DNA of 21,000 bases from Haemophilus sp. (GCA_019423005.1 JAHZCF010000096.1:1-21000); one strand, 5' to 3'; numbered from the stretch's first letter, positions 1-8,479 are shown. Program-made: numbers and translations. The notes: generated from the letters alone by a model not told the origin.

Positions 1-1661
1 GTCATTTACGTATTGATTGCGAAATTGAAAACGGTGTTGTCACCAATGCTTGGTCATCCGGTACCATGTGGCGCGGTATGGAAAATATCGTAAAAGGTGC
101 CGACCCACGTGATGCATGGATGATTATGCAACGTATCTGTGGCGTATGTACCACAGTACACGCGATTATCAGCGTACGTGCCGTAGAAGATGCTATTGGT
201 GCTAAAGTTCCCGTCAATGCACAGTACATTCGTAACATGATTCTTGCTGCACACAGCATTCACGACCATATCGTACATTTCTATCAACTCTCCGCGATGG
301 ACTGGGTAGATATCACCGCAGCGCTAAAAGCTGATCCTGAAAAAGCAGCAGACATGCTAAAAGGTGTCTCTACATGGTCATTAAACAGTGCTAACGAATT
401 CCGCAACGTACAGAAAAAAATCCAAGCATTAGTGGATAGCGGACAACTTGGTATTTTCGCTAACGGTTATTTTGGTCATGCAGCAATGAAACTTCCACCA
501 GAAGTCAACCTCATTGCCGTCGCACACTATTTGCAAGCCCTTGAATGTCAACGTGATGCTAACCGCGTAGTGGCATTACTCGGTAGTAAAACACCACATA
601 TTCAAAACTTGGCGATTGGTGGCGTAGCAAACCCAATTAACTTAGATTCCCAAGCGGTACTAAACCAAGAACGTCTCATGTTCGTGAAAGCTTGTATCGA
701 TCGCTTAACTGACTTCATTAACCAAGTGTATAAAGTAGATGCGGCAGTATTTGCGGCTTACTATCCTGAATGGTTAAGCTTAGGTAAAACATCAGGCAAC
801 TACTTATCTGTACCAGAATACCCAATTGATGCAGATAACTCTAAATTCATGTTAAAAGGTGGTTATATCGAAAACGGCGATTTATCGACTTTCCGTGCAA
901 TCGACCAACAAAAAGATGAGTTCGTTGTAAAAGGCATTAAAGAGAGTGGTAAACACGCTTGGTACGAAGATGATGAGCCATTAGAACCTTGGGCAGGCTT
1001 AACTCGTCCGAAATATACCGGCTGGCAAGATGATGGTAAATACTCTTGGGTAAAAGCACCAACCTTCTACGGTAAAGTTGTCGAAGTGGGTCCTCTCGCC
1101 TATTTAATGTGTGGTTTGGCTGCGAATGACACGCCAACTGTCAACCACTTCAATGAATTAAAAGGCATTTATGAAAAATTGACTGGTAACACGTTAACCA
1201 CCGATCAATTACATTCTACCCTTGGACGTATTATCGGTCGTACCGTGCATTGCTGTGCGATCAACGACATTTTAAGTGCTCAATGGCAAATGCTCATTGA
1301 TAATATCGCTAAAGGTGATATGACGGCGTATATCAAAACAGATATTCCAGCAAGCGGTGAATTCCGTGGTGTTGGTTTCGGTGAAGTACCACGTGGTATG
1401 CTTTCTCACTGGGTTGTGATCAAAGACGGTCGCATTGAAAACTACCAAGCAGTTGTACCATCTACATGGAATGCAGGTCCACGTAACGAACAAGACCAAA
1501 TGGGCCCTTATGAGCTTTCCATTATTGGTACACCGGTGGCAGATCCAACTAAACCGTTAGAAGTGGTCAGAACCATTCACTCTTTCGACCCTTGTATGTC
1601 CTGTGCCGTGCATGTCGTTAATACCGAAAGCGGTGAAGTGACTGAAGTGAAGGTGTTGTAA
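1..1661 (+). CDS. hybC: Hydrogenase-2 large subunit HybC (5' end cut off by window)
   Basis: Large, NiFe-carrying subunit of the membrane-bound uptake hydrogenase-2, which oxidises H2 and passes electrons to the quinone pool. The frame is open from the first base (first full codon at 3, reading HLRIDCEIENG), so the ATG at 66 is internal; about 15 N-terminal residues are missing compared with the 567-residue E. coli protein. Both nickel-binding cysteine pairs are present: RICGVC at 132-149 and DPCMSCAVH at 1587-1613. After that His come 15 more residues (VVNTESGEVTEVKVL), the expected C-terminal extension removed by the maturation protease after nickel insertion. The stop codon overlaps the hybD start by one base (TAATG), so the two are translationally coupled. 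Identity is clear from near-continuous similarity to HybC as I remember it. The small subunit and the membrane and iron-sulfur partners would lie to the left, outside the window. Confidence 0.97.
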   Translation, partial: HLRIDCEIENGVVTNAWSSGTMWRGMENIVKGADPRDAWMIMQRICGVCTTVHAIISVRAVEDAIGAKVPVNAQYIRNMILAAHSIHDHIVHFYQLSAMDWVDITAALKADPEKAADMLKGVSTWSLNSANEFRNVQKKIQALVDSGQLGIFANGYFGHAAMKLPPEVNLIAVAHYLQALECQRDANRVVALLGSKTPHIQNLAIGGVANPINLDSQAVLNQERLMFVKACIDRLTDFINQVYKVDAAVFAAYYPEWLSLGKTSGNYLSVPEYPIDADNSKFMLKGGYIENGDLSTFRAIDQQKDEFVVKGIKESGKHAWYEDDEPLEPWAGLTRPKYTGWQDDGKYSWVKAPTFYGKVVEVGPLAYLMCGLAANDTPTVNHFNELKGIYEKLTGNTLTTDQLHSTLGRIIGRTVHCCAINDILSAQWQMLIDNIAKGDMTAYIKTDIPASGEFRGVGFGEVPRGMLSHWVVIKDGRIENYQAVVPSTWNAGPRNEQDQMGPYELSIIGTPVADPTKPLEVVRTIHSFDPCMSCAVHVVNTESGEVTEVKVL

Positions 1662-2134
1662 TGAAGCCATTAATTCTTGGCGTTGGCAATATTTTGTTAA
1701 GCGATGAAGGTGTCGGTGTGCGTGTTGTGCAGGAGCTTGAAAAACGCCCTGAAATTCAACCGCACTTTGACGTCATCGATGGTGGTACTTGTGGCATGGA
1801 ATTACTGGATGCGATGGCAAATCGCGAGCATTTGATTATTGTCGATGCCGTGCTTGCTAATAAACAGCCAGGTGAGATTGTCGTGTTACATGACGAGCAA
1901 GTACCAACCTTTTTCTCTCGTAAAATTTCGCCACACCAACTCGGCATTTGTGATGTACTTTCTGCAATGAAATTAACGGACGAATTTCCCAAACACCTTT
2001 GTCTCATCGGCATCCAACCAGAGTCGCTAGAGTCTGGAATTGGTTTAACGGAAACGATAAAAAACGTGTTGCCAAAGGTTTTTGAAACGTTAAATCAAGT
2101 CATTAAGGAATACGGCTTAACGCCCGCTATTTAG
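1661..2134 (+). CDS. hybD: Hydrogenase-2 maturation endopeptidase HybD
   Basis: Nickel-dependent endopeptidase that clips the C-terminal tail of HybC once the NiFe site is filled. The 157-residue product matches the family length (164 in E. coli). It begins MKPLILGVGNILLSDEGVGV, the typical start of this family, and carries the three metal ligands at the expected places: Glu16, Asp62 (IIVDAV) and His92 (SPHQLG). The start codon shares one base with the hybC stop, so hybC and hybD form one translational unit. A strong hairpin terminator follows 32 bases after the stop codon, which separates it from hybE. An exact uptake sequence lies inside the gene. Identification is secure from motifs and context. 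Confidence 0.96.
   Translation: MKPLILGVGNILLSDEGVGVRVVQELEKRPEIQPHFDVIDGGTCGMELLDAMANREHLIIVDAVLANKQPGEIVVLHDEQVPTFFSRKISPHQLGICDVLSAMKLTDEFPKHLCLIGIQPESLESGIGLTETIKNVLPKVFETLNQVIKEYGLTPAI
1759..1767 (-). repeat. DNA uptake sequence core (ACCGCACTT)
   Basis: Exact 9-base Haemophilus uptake core in reverse orientation inside hybD. Confidence 0.85.
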
Positions 2135-2166
2135 AATAGCAAGGAATTTAATAGCCAATCACTCAT

Positions 2167-2197
2167 AGCACGCATCTTTTGATGCGTGCTTTAATTT
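2167..2197 (+). terminator. Intrinsic terminator after hybD
   Basis: Perfect 10-bp stem AGCACGCATC (2167-2176) with GATGCGTGCT (2181-2190), loop TTTT, followed by TTAATTT. It should end or attenuate hybC-hybD transcription before hybE. The T-run is interrupted, so read-through is possible. Confidence 0.85.
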
Positions 2198-2224
2198 GAT
2201 TAAGTTTTATGTGAAAAATAAACC

Positions 2225-2734
2225 ATGTATCGACACGAAAAAACACCTGAAAACTCTACCGCACTTTTAACCTCTGTTACTGGCTTTGAAGAAAACCCAA
2301 CGGAGATTTTCCTTGCCGAAATGCAAAACATTGTACCTGAAATGCAAGATCTCCCTTTTTATCACAAAGGCGTCGAATGTTTCTGCCCTAAATTTGTTTT
2401 ATTCGAAGACCAATGGATTGGCACAGTATTAACCCCGTGGATGATGAGTGTGGTGATTCTACCTGGCCCTCAACAACAATGGGAACCACGTGAATTAGGT
2501 GATAAACTCACTGTACAACTACCGTACAAAGCACTCACTTTCACCGTTAGTAGTGTTGAAAATGTACCGCAATATTTAAGTTGCTCTTTACATTCACCAC
2601 TCGACCCGAATCTGACTAACGAACAAGCGGTTCAACTTACACAAGATTGTTTGCGTATGGTTTTATCCATCCCAACCGCACAGCCGACATTTAATTCTGA
2701 TCGCCGTAATCTATTTAAGGCCATGATCAAATAA
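2225..2734 (+). CDS. hybE: Hydrogenase-2 assembly chaperone HybE
   Basis: HybE is a chaperone that in E. coli binds the hydrogenase-2 precursors during assembly and Tat export. The 169-residue product matches the family length (162 in E. coli) and has its conserved blocks: an FVLFEDQWIGTVLTPWMMSVVILPG-like core at about residues 57-81, QLPYKALTFTV, and PQYLSCSLHSPL. The N-terminal 40 residues are poorly conserved, and the region before ATG 2225 (GTGAAAAATAAACC) has no clear Shine-Dalgarno, so a slightly different start is possible. It is 90 bases after hybD, with a hairpin terminator in that gap, so it either depends on read-through or has its own promoter; I see no convincing promoter. The hybF and hybG genes that follow in E. 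coli are absent here; serA converges from the right. Confidence 0.93.
   Translation: MYRHEKTPENSTALLTSVTGFEENPTEIFLAEMQNIVPEMQDLPFYHKGVECFCPKFVLFEDQWIGTVLTPWMMSVVILPGPQQQWEPRELGDKLTVQLPYKALTFTVSSVENVPQYLSCSLHSPLDPNLTNEQAVQLTQDCLRMVLSIPTAQPTFNSDRRNLFKAMIK
2258..2266 (-). repeat. DNA uptake sequence core (ACCGCACTT)
   Basis: Exact 9-base core in the N-terminal part of hybE, where the protein family is variable. Confidence 0.85.
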
Positions 2735-2757
2735 ATGTTATCTGCAAACAGTTAATA

Positions 2758-2795
2758 AAAATGGGCAAAGTAAAATAACTTACTTTGCCCATTTT
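2758..2795. terminator. Bidirectional terminator between hybE and serA
   Basis: A 13-bp perfect stem, ATGGGCAAAGTAA (2761-2773) with TTACTTTGCCCAT (2780-2792), loop AATAAC, flanked by A-run on the left and T-run on the right. It can end hybE transcription rightward and serA transcription leftward, fitting the convergent gene arrangement. Confidence 0.93.
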
Positions 2796-2805
2796 GCTTT
2801 GCATC

Positions 2806-2829
2806 CCGCACAAAGTGCGGTCAATTTTT
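2806..2829 (+). terminator. Second hairpin built on an uptake sequence
   Basis: CCGCAC (2806-2811), loop AAA, GTGCGG (2815-2820). The right arm belongs to an exact uptake core AAGTGCGGT at 2813-2821, followed by CAATTTTTG. It could be a backup terminator for the rightward transcript just before the serA stop codon. Only 6 bp of stem, so moderately sure. Confidence 0.55.
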
Positions 2830-2844
2830 GCTTAATTTTTCACA

Positions 2845-4077
2845 TTAATACAGCACACGTGCTTTAATTGTGCCTTCAATCTCACGGAGTTTGGCTAACA
2901 ATGGTGATGCATCATCTGTTTCAACATCTATCACAACATAACCAATTTTCGGATCGGTTTGCAGATATTGCGCTGCAATATTGAGATTGGCTTCGACGAA
3001 AATTTGGTTCAGTTTGTTTAATACACCTGGGCGGTTTTCGTGAATGTGAAGTAAACGTTTTGCACTGACGTGTTCTGGTAAAGAAACTTCTGGGAAATTC
3101 ACGGAAGAAAGAGTTGAGCCGTTATCTGAATATTTCACAAATTTACCCGCGACTTCAAAACCAATGTTTTCTTGTGCTTCCGCGGTTGAACCACCGATAT
3201 GCGGGGTTAAAATCACATTATCGAATTTACGTAATGGAGAAATAAACTCTTCATTGATTGAAGCAGGTTCAACAGGGAATACGTCAACCGCTGCACCACG
3301 AACTTTACCTTGCTCAAGCGCAGCTGCTAAAGCATCAATATCCACTACCGTACCACGTGCTGCATTGATTAAAATAGAATCTTGTTTTAATTGTGCAATA
3401 CGTTCAGCACTCATTAAATTACGAGTTGAAGGTAAATCTGGTACATGAAGCGAAATCACATCACAAGAGCCCAATAACTCTTCAAGTGTATGTAATTGTT
3501 TTGCATTACCCAATGGTAATTTATTTTCAATATCGTAGAAATATACTTCCATCCCTAGAGATTCCGCAATAATACTTAATTGCGAACCGATATGGCCGTA
3601 ACCCACAATACCGAGTTTTTTACCACGCACTTCATGAGACCCCACTGCCGATTTATTCCATAAACCACGATGCACATCTGCATTCGCTTGAGGAATATTG
3701 CGCATTAAGAGCAAAATCTCACCCAACACTAATTCAGCTACAGAACGTGTATTGGAGAACGGTGCATTAAATACTGGAATCCCACGCATTTTTGCTGCAT
3801 TAAGATCCACTTGGTTGGTACCGATACAGAAACAGCCAATAGCAATAAGCTTCGGTGCAGCTTCAATCATTTCTGCAGTTAATTGGGTACGTGAACGTAA
3901 GCCAATAAAATGCGCATCTTTAATCGCTTCTTTTAGCTCATCACCATCTAAAGCTTTTTTGTAAAAGTCGATATTAGTGTAGCCCGCCGCATGCAAGGTA
4001 TCTAATGCACTTTGGTGCACGCCTTCTAATAGCACAAATTTAATTTTTGATTTGTCGAGTGAGACTTTGTTTGTCAT
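2845..4077 (-). CDS. serA: D-3-phosphoglycerate dehydrogenase
   Basis: First step of serine synthesis: oxidises 3-phosphoglycerate to 3-phosphohydroxypyruvate with NAD. The start is ATG 4077, giving 410 residues (MTNKVSLDKSKIKF...), the normal enterobacterial/Haemophilus length, with Shine-Dalgarno AAGGAAG in front; an in-frame ATG further upstream would run into rpiA. The NAD-binding motif GYGHIG is at 159-164. Catalytic Arg241, Glu270 and His293 are present (NAARGTVVD, PVEPAS, LTPHIGGS). The C-terminal ACT domain (about 339-410, HIHENRPGVLNKLN) keeps His346, Asn348 and Asn366, which correspond to the serine-binding residues of the E. coli enzyme, so feedback inhibition by serine is expected. 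It follows rpiA by 19 bases and is clearly in one operon with it; the bidirectional hairpin at 2758-2795 ends the transcript. Confidence 0.97.
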   Translation of the reverse strand: MTNKVSLDKSKIKFVLLEGVHQSALDTLHAAGYTNIDFYKKALDGDELKEAIKDAHFIGLRSRTQLTAEMIEAAPKLIAIGCFCIGTNQVDLNAAKMRGIPVFNAPFSNTRSVAELVLGEILLLMRNIPQANADVHRGLWNKSAVGSHEVRGKKLGIVGYGHIGSQLSIIAESLGMEVYFYDIENKLPLGNAKQLHTLEELLGSCDVISLHVPDLPSTRNLMSAERIAQLKQDSILINAARGTVVDIDALAAALEQGKVRGAAVDVFPVEPASINEEFISPLRKFDNVILTPHIGGSTAEAQENIGFEVAGKFVKYSDNGSTLSSVNFPEVSLPEHVSAKRLLHIHENRPGVLNKLNQIFVEANLNIAAQYLQTDPKIGYVVIDVETDDASPLLAKLREIEGTIKARVLY

Positions 4078-4096
4078 GTTTGCTTCCTTATTTTTA

Positions 4097-4756
4097 TTAA
4101 TCAATAATTTTTGCGCCGTCTGGTGTACCAACAATCACAATATCCGCCCCACGTAAGGCAAAAATACCATTTGTTACCACACCGGCTATGTTATTCAATT
4201 CTTTTTCCATTTCCACTGGATTTAAAATGGCGAAGTTATGTACATCTAAAATCACGTTACCGTTATCAGTCACCACGCCTTCACGATATTCTGGCGCGCC
4301 ACCAAGAGAAACTAATTTACGACCAACTTGTGAACGAGCCATTGGAATCACTTCTACTGGCAATGGGAATGTGCTGCCTAACACATCCACTTGTTTACTA
4401 GAATCCACGATACAAATAAATTTTTTTGCTAAAGCGGCCACAATTTTTTCACGAGTCAGTGCCGCACCGCCGCCTTTGATCATCATTTTTTGTGGATTGA
4501 TTTCATCTGCGCCATCCACATAAATATCTAAACTGGATACATCGTTAGCATTAAACACTTCAATGCCCTGTTTACGTAATAATTCTTCTGAGGCTTTAGA
4601 TGCTGCTACCGCGCCTTGAATTTGATCTTTTAATTCTCCTAAGGCTTCAATAAAACAATTCACTGTTGAACCACTTCCCACGCCAACAATGGTATCGGGC
4701 TTAACATATTTTAACGCCGCACGTGCCGCTAATTTTTTCATTTCTAATTGGTCCAT
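4097..4756 (-). CDS. rpiA: Ribose-5-phosphate isomerase A
   Basis: Interconverts ribose 5-phosphate and ribulose 5-phosphate in the pentose phosphate pathway and so supplies the ribose of PRPP and nucleotides. The start is ATG 4756 (MDQLEMKKLAARAALKYV), giving 219 residues, the same length as E. coli RpiA, with GGGAGAG in front; a longer in-frame start at 4786 has no such support and would lie in the operator. The phosphate loop VGVGSGSTVNCF is at about 25-35. Catalytic residues Asp81, Asp84, Lys94 and Glu103 are all present (YVDGADEIN, MIKGGGAALTREK). It leads a two-gene operon with serA. A PurR-like palindrome 30-45 bases before the start suggests purine-linked control. Confidence 0.97.
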   Translation of the reverse strand: MDQLEMKKLAARAALKYVKPDTIVGVGSGSTVNCFIEALGELKDQIQGAVAASKASEELLRKQGIEVFNANDVSSLDIYVDGADEINPQKMMIKGGGAALTREKIVAALAKKFICIVDSSKQVDVLGSTFPLPVEVIPMARSQVGRKLVSLGGAPEYREGVVTDNGNVILDVHNFAILNPVEMEKELNNIAGVVTNGIFALRGADIVIVGTPDGAKIID

Positions 4757-4785
4757 TTTTCTCTCCCTTTTAAATCGTGGATACA

Positions 4786-4801
4786 ACGTAAACGTTTGCT
4801 T
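4786..4801 (-). promoter_or_regulatory. PurR-like operator upstream of rpiA-serA
   Basis: ACGTAAACGTTTGCTT on the plus strand matches the 16-base E. coli PurR consensus ACGCAAACGTTTGCGT at 14 positions, with the central AAACGTTT palindrome intact. It starts 30 bases before the rpiA ATG. Just upstream on the minus strand is TATTAA, a possible -10 that would put the transcription start beside the site, but no good -35 is evident. A related LacI-family regulator such as RbsR is the main alternative. Confidence 0.65.
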
Positions 4802-4864
4802 TACTTTAATACGACACTATTAAATAAACAAGTGTAAAAATTTATTCATGATGATGAAAAAATT

Positions 4865-6013
4865 TTATTCATCTAAAAAAAGAGCTAACAGCTCATTCAA
4901 AAACAATTTGCCGTGTTCGGTGATCTGCCAAAAATCCAGTGTTTCCACGATATAATTTTGTTGAATAGCAAAATCAATTTGATTTTTGACCGCACTTTGC
5001 GAAAGTCCCGTGTAATACTCAAACTCTTGTTTAGGCACCGATTCCAATAAACGAAAACGATTCATAAAGAACTCAAAAGCGCGGTCATTTTTTTCCACGT
5101 TTTTTTCTTCATAAAGGTATTCACCACGCAAGTAGCCTTTTGGATGCTTCGTTTTAGAAAAACGTAAAATATCGCCATCAGGAAAAGTCAGTTTTCCATG
5201 TGCACCACAGCCTATCGCCAAATAGTCCCCGAATCGCCAATAATTCAAATTATGCTGACATTGAAAACCCGGTTTTGCATAAGCAGATGTTTCATATTGT
5301 TGATAACCCGCTTCGGTTAAAAGCTGGTGGCCTTGCTCAAAAATATCCCAAAGCTCATCATCATCCGGCAATGTAGGCGGACGATAAGCAAACATGGTAT
5401 TGGGTTCAATGGTGAGCTGATACCAAGAAAGGTGTGGCGGAGCAAGCTCAATGGCTTGTCGCAAATCATCTAGAGCTTCCTCAAGTGTTTGATTTGGCAA
5501 GCCGTGCATTAAATCCAAATTGAAACTTTTCAAGCCTGAAACTTTCGCCAAACTAACCGCACTTTTAGCTTCCGCTGCATTATGAATACGCCCTAAACGT
5601 TGTAATTTATCGTCATTAAAACTTTGGATGCCCATGGAAATACGTGTTACACCAGCATCCACATAGCCTTTAAAACGCTCCGCTTCGACAGTGCCAGGAT
5701 TAGCTTCCATGGTAATTTCTATATTCTCTGAAAAAGGAATGCGACGTTGAATTTCTGCCAATAACAACTTGATACTTTCCGCTGAAAATAAACTCGGCGT
5801 GCCACCACCAATAAAAATTGAATGAAGTGGACGATTTTGAATACTAGCCTGATATTTCTCTAAGTCTGCCTCAAGATCCGCTATCAGATGTTGCACATAT
5901 TCTTGTTCAGGAATTGTGCCTTTTTGTGCATGCGAATTGAAATCACAATAAGGGCATTTCTGCACACACCAAGGAATATGTACATAAAGGGAAAGAGGGG
6001 GAAATTTTTGCAT
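4865..6013 (-). CDS. hemW: HemW, heme chaperone of the radical-SAM HemN-like family
   Basis: Member of the coproporphyrinogen III oxidase-like radical SAM family. It carries Cys16-x3-Cys20-x2-Cys23 (IPWCVQKCPYCDF) for the 4Fe-4S cluster and the SAM-binding GGGTPS at 69-74. The cluster motif is CPYCDF rather than the CxC ending of true HemN, and the heme-binding HNxxYW motif is present (His254 to Trp259, HNLNYW), so this is HemW, a heme-binding protein thought to deliver heme to membrane targets, rather than HemN. The 382 residues fit the family. It follows lon by 48 bases with a terminator hairpin in the gap, so expression probably comes from read-through from lon or an unseen promoter. No strong Shine-Dalgarno precedes ATG 6013. 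Two exact uptake sequences lie inside the gene. Older annotations call such genes hemN or yggW. Confidence 0.94.
   Translation of the reverse strand: MQKFPPLSLYVHIPWCVQKCPYCDFNSHAQKGTIPEQEYVQHLIADLEADLEKYQASIQNRPLHSIFIGGGTPSLFSAESIKLLLAEIQRRIPFSENIEITMEANPGTVEAERFKGYVDAGVTRISMGIQSFNDDKLQRLGRIHNAAEAKSAVSLAKVSGLKSFNLDLMHGLPNQTLEEALDDLRQAIELAPPHLSWYQLTIEPNTMFAYRPPTLPDDDELWDIFEQGHQLLTEAGYQQYETSAYAKPGFQCQHNLNYWRFGDYLAIGCGAHGKLTFPDGDILRFSKTKHPKGYLRGEYLYEEKNVEKNDRAFEFFMNRFRLLESVPKQEFEYYTGLSQSAVKNQIDFAIQQNYIVETLDFWQITEHGKLFLNELLALFLDE
4989..4997 (-). repeat. DNA uptake sequence core (ACCGCACTT)
   Basis: Exact core in the 3' part of hemW. Confidence 0.85.
5556..5564 (-). repeat. DNA uptake sequence core (ACCGCACTT)
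   Basis: Exact core in the middle of hemW. Confidence 0.85.
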
Positions 6014-6019
6014 AATTAA

Positions 6020-6052
6020 AAGTCAAAAGGGCTTGTTTTCACAAGCCCTAAA
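6020..6052 (-). terminator. Intrinsic terminator of lon, ahead of hemW
   Basis: Stem GGGCTTGT (6029-6036) with ACAAGCCC (6041-6048), 4-base loop. Read on the minus strand it follows the lon stop and continues into TTTTGACTTTT, so it points leftward and would cut most lon transcripts before hemW. Confidence 0.85.
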
Positions 6053-6061
6053 AATGAGTCA

Positions 6062-8479
6062 TTAATTGACCGCTCTTGCTGTTTTAGTCGCAGCTTTACG
6101 GCGTGGTGCTTTCGCTTTCGTTTCCACTTTCACGAATTCAATGCCTTCCGGTGGATTCTCTAACGCTAAGCCTAACACTTCATCAATGGTTTCTACCGCA
6201 TGAATCGCAAGATTTTCTTTTACGTTATCTGGAATTTCTTCCAAATCTTTCACGTTATCTTTTGGAATCAATACAGTTTTAATACCACCACGATGTGCCG
6301 CAAGTAATTTTTCTTTCAATCCACCGATTGGTAATACTTTACCGCGTAGGCTGATTTCACCTGTCATCGCGACATCGGCACGAACTGGGTTACCCGTTAA
6401 GCAAGAAACCAATGCGGTACACATTGCGATACCTGCACTTGGACCATCTTTTGGTGTGGCACCATCTGGCACGTGAATATGAATATCACGTTTTTCATGG
6501 AATTCAGAATTGATACCCAATTTTTCCGCACGTGCACGGACTACTGTCATCGCTGCTTGGATAGATTCTTTCATCACATCGCCTAATGAACCAGTGAAGG
6601 TTAATTTACCTTTGCCCACCACTGATGCAGTTTCAATAGTCAGTAAGTCACCGCCCACTTCTGTCCACGCAAGTCCAGTTACTTCGCCCACACGGTTTTG
6701 GGTATCCGCTTTACCAAATTCAAAACGTTTCACACCAAGATAGTCATGCAAGTTGTCTGAATTAACGGTAATGGATTTCACTTTTGGATTGACCAATAAA
6801 TTCTTCACTGCTTTACGACAGATTTTAGAAATCTCACGCTCTAATCCGCGCACACCAGCTTCACGGGTGTAATAACGGATAATATCTAAAATGGCGCTTT
6901 CTTCGATGGTTAATTCGCCTTTTTTCAATCCATTACGTTCAATTTGTTTTTGTAACAAATGTTGCATCGCAATATTGAGTTTTTCATCTTCGGTATAACC
7001 AGAAAGACGAATCACTTCCATACGATCTAGCAATGGACCTGGAATATTCATGGAATTTGAGGTTGCCACAAACATCACATCAGACAAATCGTAGTCCACT
7101 TCAAGATAATGATCGTTGAAGGTAGTATTCTGTTCTGGATCAAGCACTTCTAACAAGGCTGACGCAGGATCACCTCGCATATCCGAAGACATTTTATCAA
7201 TCTCATCAAGCAAGAAGAGTGGGTTTTTCACGCCAACTTTTGCCATTTTTTGAATCAATTTACCCGGCAATGCACCAATATAGGTTTTACGGTGACCACG
7301 GATTTCTGCTTCATCACGTACTCCACCTAATGCCATACGCACATATTTACGACCTGTTGCATTCGCAATAGATTGACCCAGTGAGGTTTTACCTACCCCC
7401 GGTGGCCCTACTAAGCAAAGGATTGGACCTTTGATTTTGTTTAGACGTGCTTGCACTGCAAGGTATTCTAAAATGCGTTCTTTCACACGTTCTAAACCAT
7501 AGTGATCTGCATCTAAGACTTGTTGTGCTTTTGCGATATCTTTCTTCACTTTAGTACGTTTATGCCATGGTACTTGAAGCATCCACTCAACATAGCTACG
7601 CACCACCGTTGCTTCCGCAGACATCGCTGACATCATTTTGAGTTTTTGTAACTCACTCTCTACTTTTTCGCGCACATCTGCCGGCATACCTGCCGCTTCA
7701 ACCTTTTGACGAAGTTGTTCAACTTCATCAATGGTATCTTCGCTTTCGCCTTCGTCCATTTCTTTGCGAATCGCTTTGATTTGTTCGCTAAGATAATAGT
7801 TACGCTGGCTTTTCTCCATTTGTTTTTTCACACGGCCACGGATGCGTTTTTCAACTTGAAGAATATCCGCTTCAGATTCCATCATACCGAGCAAATATTC
7901 CAAACGCTCTTGTACATCTGCAAGCTCTAACACACTTTGTTTATGACGAACAGTTACTGGGATATGCGCAGCCATGGTATCTGCTAAACGATCTGCATCA
8001 TCAATGCGTTGAAGTGCACCTAAAACGTCTGCAGGAATTTTTTTATTAAGTTGAAGATAGCTTTCAAATTCATTTAAAACAGCTGCCTTCACCACATCTA
8101 ATTCTTTTTCATCACCAAACGTGGTTTCAATCGGTGTGACTTCCGCTGAAAAATGGTCTTCACCATCATTTAATTGATTAATTTTCGCGCGTTGTTGCCC
8201 TTCCACCAACACTTTCACCGTGCCGTCTGGCAATTTTAATAGTTGAATAATATTCGCAATCGTCCCGACATCGAATACATCATCAACGGTAGGTTCTTCC
8301 AAATCCGCTTGCTTTTGTGACACCAATAATAATTGTTTGCCCTCATTCATGGCTTCATCAAGGGCACTAATCGATTTTGCGCGCCCAACAAAAAGTGGCA
8401 TCACCATATAAGGGAAAACGACAACATCCCGTAATGGCAACACAGGAAGTGTACGTTGTTGAGTTCTTTTGGCGTTCAT
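6062..8479 (-). CDS. lon: ATP-dependent protease Lon
   Basis: Cytoplasmic AAA+ serine protease that removes misfolded and selected regulatory proteins. The 805 residues match the family (784 in E. coli, slightly over 800 in Haemophilus). Layout: N-terminal substrate-binding LON domain (about 10-200, LPVLPLRDVVVFPYMVMPLF), coiled-coil linker, AAA+ domain with Walker A GPPGVGKT at 358-365 and Walker B FLLDEID, then the protease domain with catalytic Ser681 (KDGPSAG) and Lys724 (GGLKEK). The C-terminus is a short basic tail (KAPRRKAATKTARAVN) typical of Pasteurellaceae forms. ATG 8479 has AGAGAGA in front. It is preceded by a textbook heat-shock promoter and followed by a terminator, so it is mostly transcribed alone. 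Identification is certain. Confidence 0.98.
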   Translation of the reverse strand: MNAKRTQQRTLPVLPLRDVVVFPYMVMPLFVGRAKSISALDEAMNEGKQLLLVSQKQADLEEPTVDDVFDVGTIANIIQLLKLPDGTVKVLVEGQQRAKINQLNDGEDHFSAEVTPIETTFGDEKELDVVKAAVLNEFESYLQLNKKIPADVLGALQRIDDADRLADTMAAHIPVTVRHKQSVLELADVQERLEYLLGMMESEADILQVEKRIRGRVKKQMEKSQRNYYLSEQIKAIRKEMDEGESEDTIDEVEQLRQKVEAAGMPADVREKVESELQKLKMMSAMSAEATVVRSYVEWMLQVPWHKRTKVKKDIAKAQQVLDADHYGLERVKERILEYLAVQARLNKIKGPILCLVGPPGVGKTSLGQSIANATGRKYVRMALGGVRDEAEIRGHRKTYIGALPGKLIQKMAKVGVKNPLFLLDEIDKMSSDMRGDPASALLEVLDPEQNTTFNDHYLEVDYDLSDVMFVATSNSMNIPGPLLDRMEVIRLSGYTEDEKLNIAMQHLLQKQIERNGLKKGELTIEESAILDIIRYYTREAGVRGLEREISKICRKAVKNLLVNPKVKSITVNSDNLHDYLGVKRFEFGKADTQNRVGEVTGLAWTEVGGDLLTIETASVVGKGKLTFTGSLGDVMKESIQAAMTVVRARAEKLGINSEFHEKRDIHIHVPDGATPKDGPSAGIAMCTALVSCLTGNPVRADVAMTGEISLRGKVLPIGGLKEKLLAAHRGGIKTVLIPKDNVKDLEEIPDNVKENLAIHAVETIDEVLGLALENPPEGIEFVKVETKAKAPRRKAATKTARAVN

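Noticed and set aside
66..68. ATG as hybC start
   Set aside because: The frame is open to the window edge and the upstream residues HLRIDCEIENG match HybC, so the gene begins before the window.
2623..2631. ACAAGCGGT, the Actinobacillus-type uptake core, in hybE
   Set aside because: I noticed only this one copy against eleven AAGTGCGGT-type cores, so it is probably chance and does not change the clade assignment.
4078..4134. Longer serA start at 4134
   Set aside because: It overlaps rpiA, while ATG 4077 has a good Shine-Dalgarno and gives the family length of 410 residues.
4757..4786. Longer rpiA start at 4786
   Set aside because: It would put coding sequence up to the PurR-like operator; ATG 4756 gives the exact family length and has GGGAGAG in front.
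5077..5085. Near-match uptake cores such as AAGCGCGGT here, TCCGCACTT at 14170-14178 and GCCGCACTT at 18838-18846
   Set aside because: Each differs by one base; they may be decayed or chance copies and were not annotated.
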